NCBI GenBank assembly: GCA_016182425.1
Contig: JACPGP010000033.1
Coordinates: forward strand, 1 to 39,798
Source of the DNA: Candidatus Levyibacteriota bacterium
GTDB taxonomy: Bacteria > Patescibacteria > Microgenomatia > Levybacterales > UBA12049
Length of the DNA stretch: 39,798 bases
Direction of reading: 5' to 3'
In this document: one piece after another, positions 38,612 to 39,798 of the stretch
How positions within the stretch are numbered: position 1 is the stretch's first letter
How the letters are laid out: each line of letters opens with the position of its first letter
The notes under the pieces: generated by a model
Told to the model about the DNA's origin: nothing
What the model saw: the letters and a program-made list of their open reading frames with translations, nothing else
Databases searched by the model: none
Program-made: the position numbers and the translations under genes

Positions 38612-39798
38612 ATGAAGAAGTGGAAAATCATAGGCAAATCAAAAACTGGTAATATCCTTGATCTTCTTTTACAAAATCGAGGGATAAAGACAAAAAAAGA
38701 AATAGAAGAGTTTTTGCATCCAAAACTTGAGAGTGTTACCACAAAAACTGTTGGGGTAGATCAAAAGCAGCTTAAAATTGCGGTAAAGAGAATTCAAAAA
38801 GCAATTGAAGATAAAGAGCAGATTGTCGTTTTTGGTGATTATGATGTAGATGGTATATGCGGCGCTGCGATTTTGTGGGAAACACTTTATGCTCTTGGCG
38901 CATCGGTTATTCCATATATTCCTCATCGGGTTGATGAGGGATATGGCCTGTCGAAGACAGGAATTTCCAATATCCAATCTCAAATGTCAAATGTCAAATT
39001 AATAATAACGGTGGATAATGGGATTGTGGCAAATGATGCAGTTGAATTTGCAAAAAGAGAGGGAATTGATGTAATTATTACCGATCATCACGTGCCAGGG
39101 AAAAAACTTCCAAAAGCGCACGCGATTGTGCATACAACAAAATTATGTGGCACCGCAGTAGCGTACTTATTAGCGCAAGAATTCAAAATTCTGGAAGACC
39201 ATCTTGGATTAGTGGCACTGGCGACAGTTGCGGATTTGGTGCCATTGACAGGAGCTAATCGAACGCTATTAACTTATGGGTTAAATATCCTTCAAAAAAC
39301 AAAACGGACAGGAATTATGGCAATATGTAGTGAGGCGGGAATAGATCAGAGAACAATCGGCACATACGAAATTGGACATGTAATTGCGCCCAGACTTAAT
39401 GCGATGGGAAGATTGGAATATGCCATGGACAGTCTTCGCCTGTTGTGTACAAAAGATCAGCAACGTGCAAAGTTGTTGGCGGAGAAGTTGGGATCAACGA
39501 ATAGAGAAAGACAAGAGTTGACGTTAGAAACAGTGCTGCACGCAACGTCAGGAATCAGGAATCAGGAATCAGGAATCAGGAAAAAATTACTCTTTATTTC
39601 CCATGAATCGTATCAGCAGGGTGTTATTGGGCTCGTGGCGGGAAAATTAGTTGAAGAGTTTTATCGTCCTGCAATTGTTGTTTCAAAGGGGGAGAAAGTT
39701 AGTAAAGCTTCGGCGCGGTCTGTACATGGGTTTAATATTATCGAATTTATTCGTCTTGCTTCGGAGCATTTGGTTGATGTCGGAGGACACCCAATGGC
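38612..39798 (+). CDS. recJ: Single-stranded-DNA exonuclease RecJ, 3'-partial
   Basis: 5'-to-3' ssDNA exonuclease of the DHH superfamily, used in recombination and repair; about 395 codons lie in the window and the frame is open at the right edge. Motifs in order: VVFGDYDVDGICGAA (I), LIITVDNGIV (II), DVIITDHHVPG (III), ALATVADLVPL (IV), APRLNAMGRL, then the DHHA1 part GVIGLVAGKLVEE and VDVGGHPMA. A repeat-coded segment, SGIRNQESGIRK, sits between the DHH and DHHA1 parts. The start codon follows the divergent promoter. Confidence 0.94.
   Translation, partial: MKKWKIIGKSKTGNILDLLLQNRGIKTKKEIEEFLHPKLESVTTKTVGVDQKQLKIAVKRIQKAIEDKEQIVVFGDYDVDGICGAAILWETLYALGASVIPYIPHRVDEGYGLSKTGISNIQSQMSNVKLIITVDNGIVANDAVEFAKREGIDVIITDHHVPGKKLPKAHAIVHTTKLCGTAVAYLLAQEFKILEDHLGLVALATVADLVPLTGANRTLLTYGLNILQKTKRTGIMAICSEAGIDQRTIGTYEIGHVIAPRLNAMGRLEYAMDSLRLLCTKDQQRAKLLAEKLGSTNRERQELTLETVLHATSGIRNQESGIRKKLLFISHESYQQGVIGLVAGKLVEEFYRPAIVVSKGEKVSKASARSVHGFNIIEFIRLASEHLVDVGGHPM
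39548..39582. repeat. GGAATCA tandem repeat inside recJ
   Basis: Four perfect copies of the 7-mer GGAATCA (39551-39578), read in frame. The 7-nt unit means a gain or loss of one copy shifts the frame, so recJ could switch off by slippage. Confidence 0.85.

Overview
The window looks like chromosomal DNA of a Candidate Phyla Radiation bacterium (Patescibacteria), most likely Microgenomates or a near relative; the exact lineage is inference. Pointers are the AT-rich, tightly packed genes with 4-20 nt overlaps, very short upstream leaders, families common in that radiation (DUF4446, DUF3048, DUF5679, a winged-helix/nucleotidyltransferase-like fusion) and many single-pass surface proteins with Thr/Pro linkers. 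RF2 is present and TGA is used as a stop (rfbB, the GT2-GtrA gene), so this is not a UGA-recoded lineage. No tRNA, rRNA or CRISPR array was seen.

Layout. 1-3.6 kb: the end of an EamA exporter, a surface protein, an Nramp-like metal transporter and prfB. 3.6-7.8 kb: an OB-fold-like membrane protein, ftsE-ftsX, then a coiled-coil protein whose M23 peptidase domain appears circularly permuted, and a lamin-tail surface protein. 7.7-9.0 kb: t6A genes, tsaE and a TsaC-TsaB fusion. 9.0-10.2 kb: a CAP-domain protein and a small membrane protein. 10.2-12.4 kb: dTDP-sugar genes. 12.48-14.38 kb: a GC-rich island bounded by a perfect 39-bp inverted repeat. 14.5-21.8 kb: ugd, rmd, gmd, a collapsed SDR gene and three membrane glycosyltransferases. 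21.8-26.9 kb: an Rrf2-regulated SUF operon ending in a ferredoxin. 26.9-29.6 kb: a 2-oxoacid:ferredoxin oxidoreductase closed by a bidirectional terminator. 29.6-34.6 kb: a zinc-ribbon miniprotein, small membrane proteins, DUF4446, DUF3048, the wHTH fusion and secD-secF. 34.6-39.8 kb: DUF2283, GatB/YqeY, an ABC-2 exporter, a CCA/poly(A) nucleotidyltransferase and the start of recJ.

How the genes fit together. FtsEX and the adjacent hydrolase form a plausible septal cell-wall module like FtsEX-EnvC or FtsEX-PcsB. The sugar-nucleotide genes and lipid-carrier-type glycosyltransferases make and assemble 6-deoxyhexose-containing surface glycans. SUF, the ferredoxin and KorAB form a coherent Fe-S and 2-oxoacid oxidation block.

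The strongest candidate for something undescribed is the 1.9-kb island at 12476-14379. It holds two unrecognised genes, three AT-rich nested palindromes and end repeats, has base composition unlike its neighbours, and sits at the end of a truncated reading frame inside the glycan locus. Second is the permuted M23 domain next to FtsEX. Third are the TsaC-TsaB fusion, a family of GC-rich palindromic repeats that enter coding sequences in frame, and a recurring extended -10 motif directly before start codons that suggests leaderless transcription.
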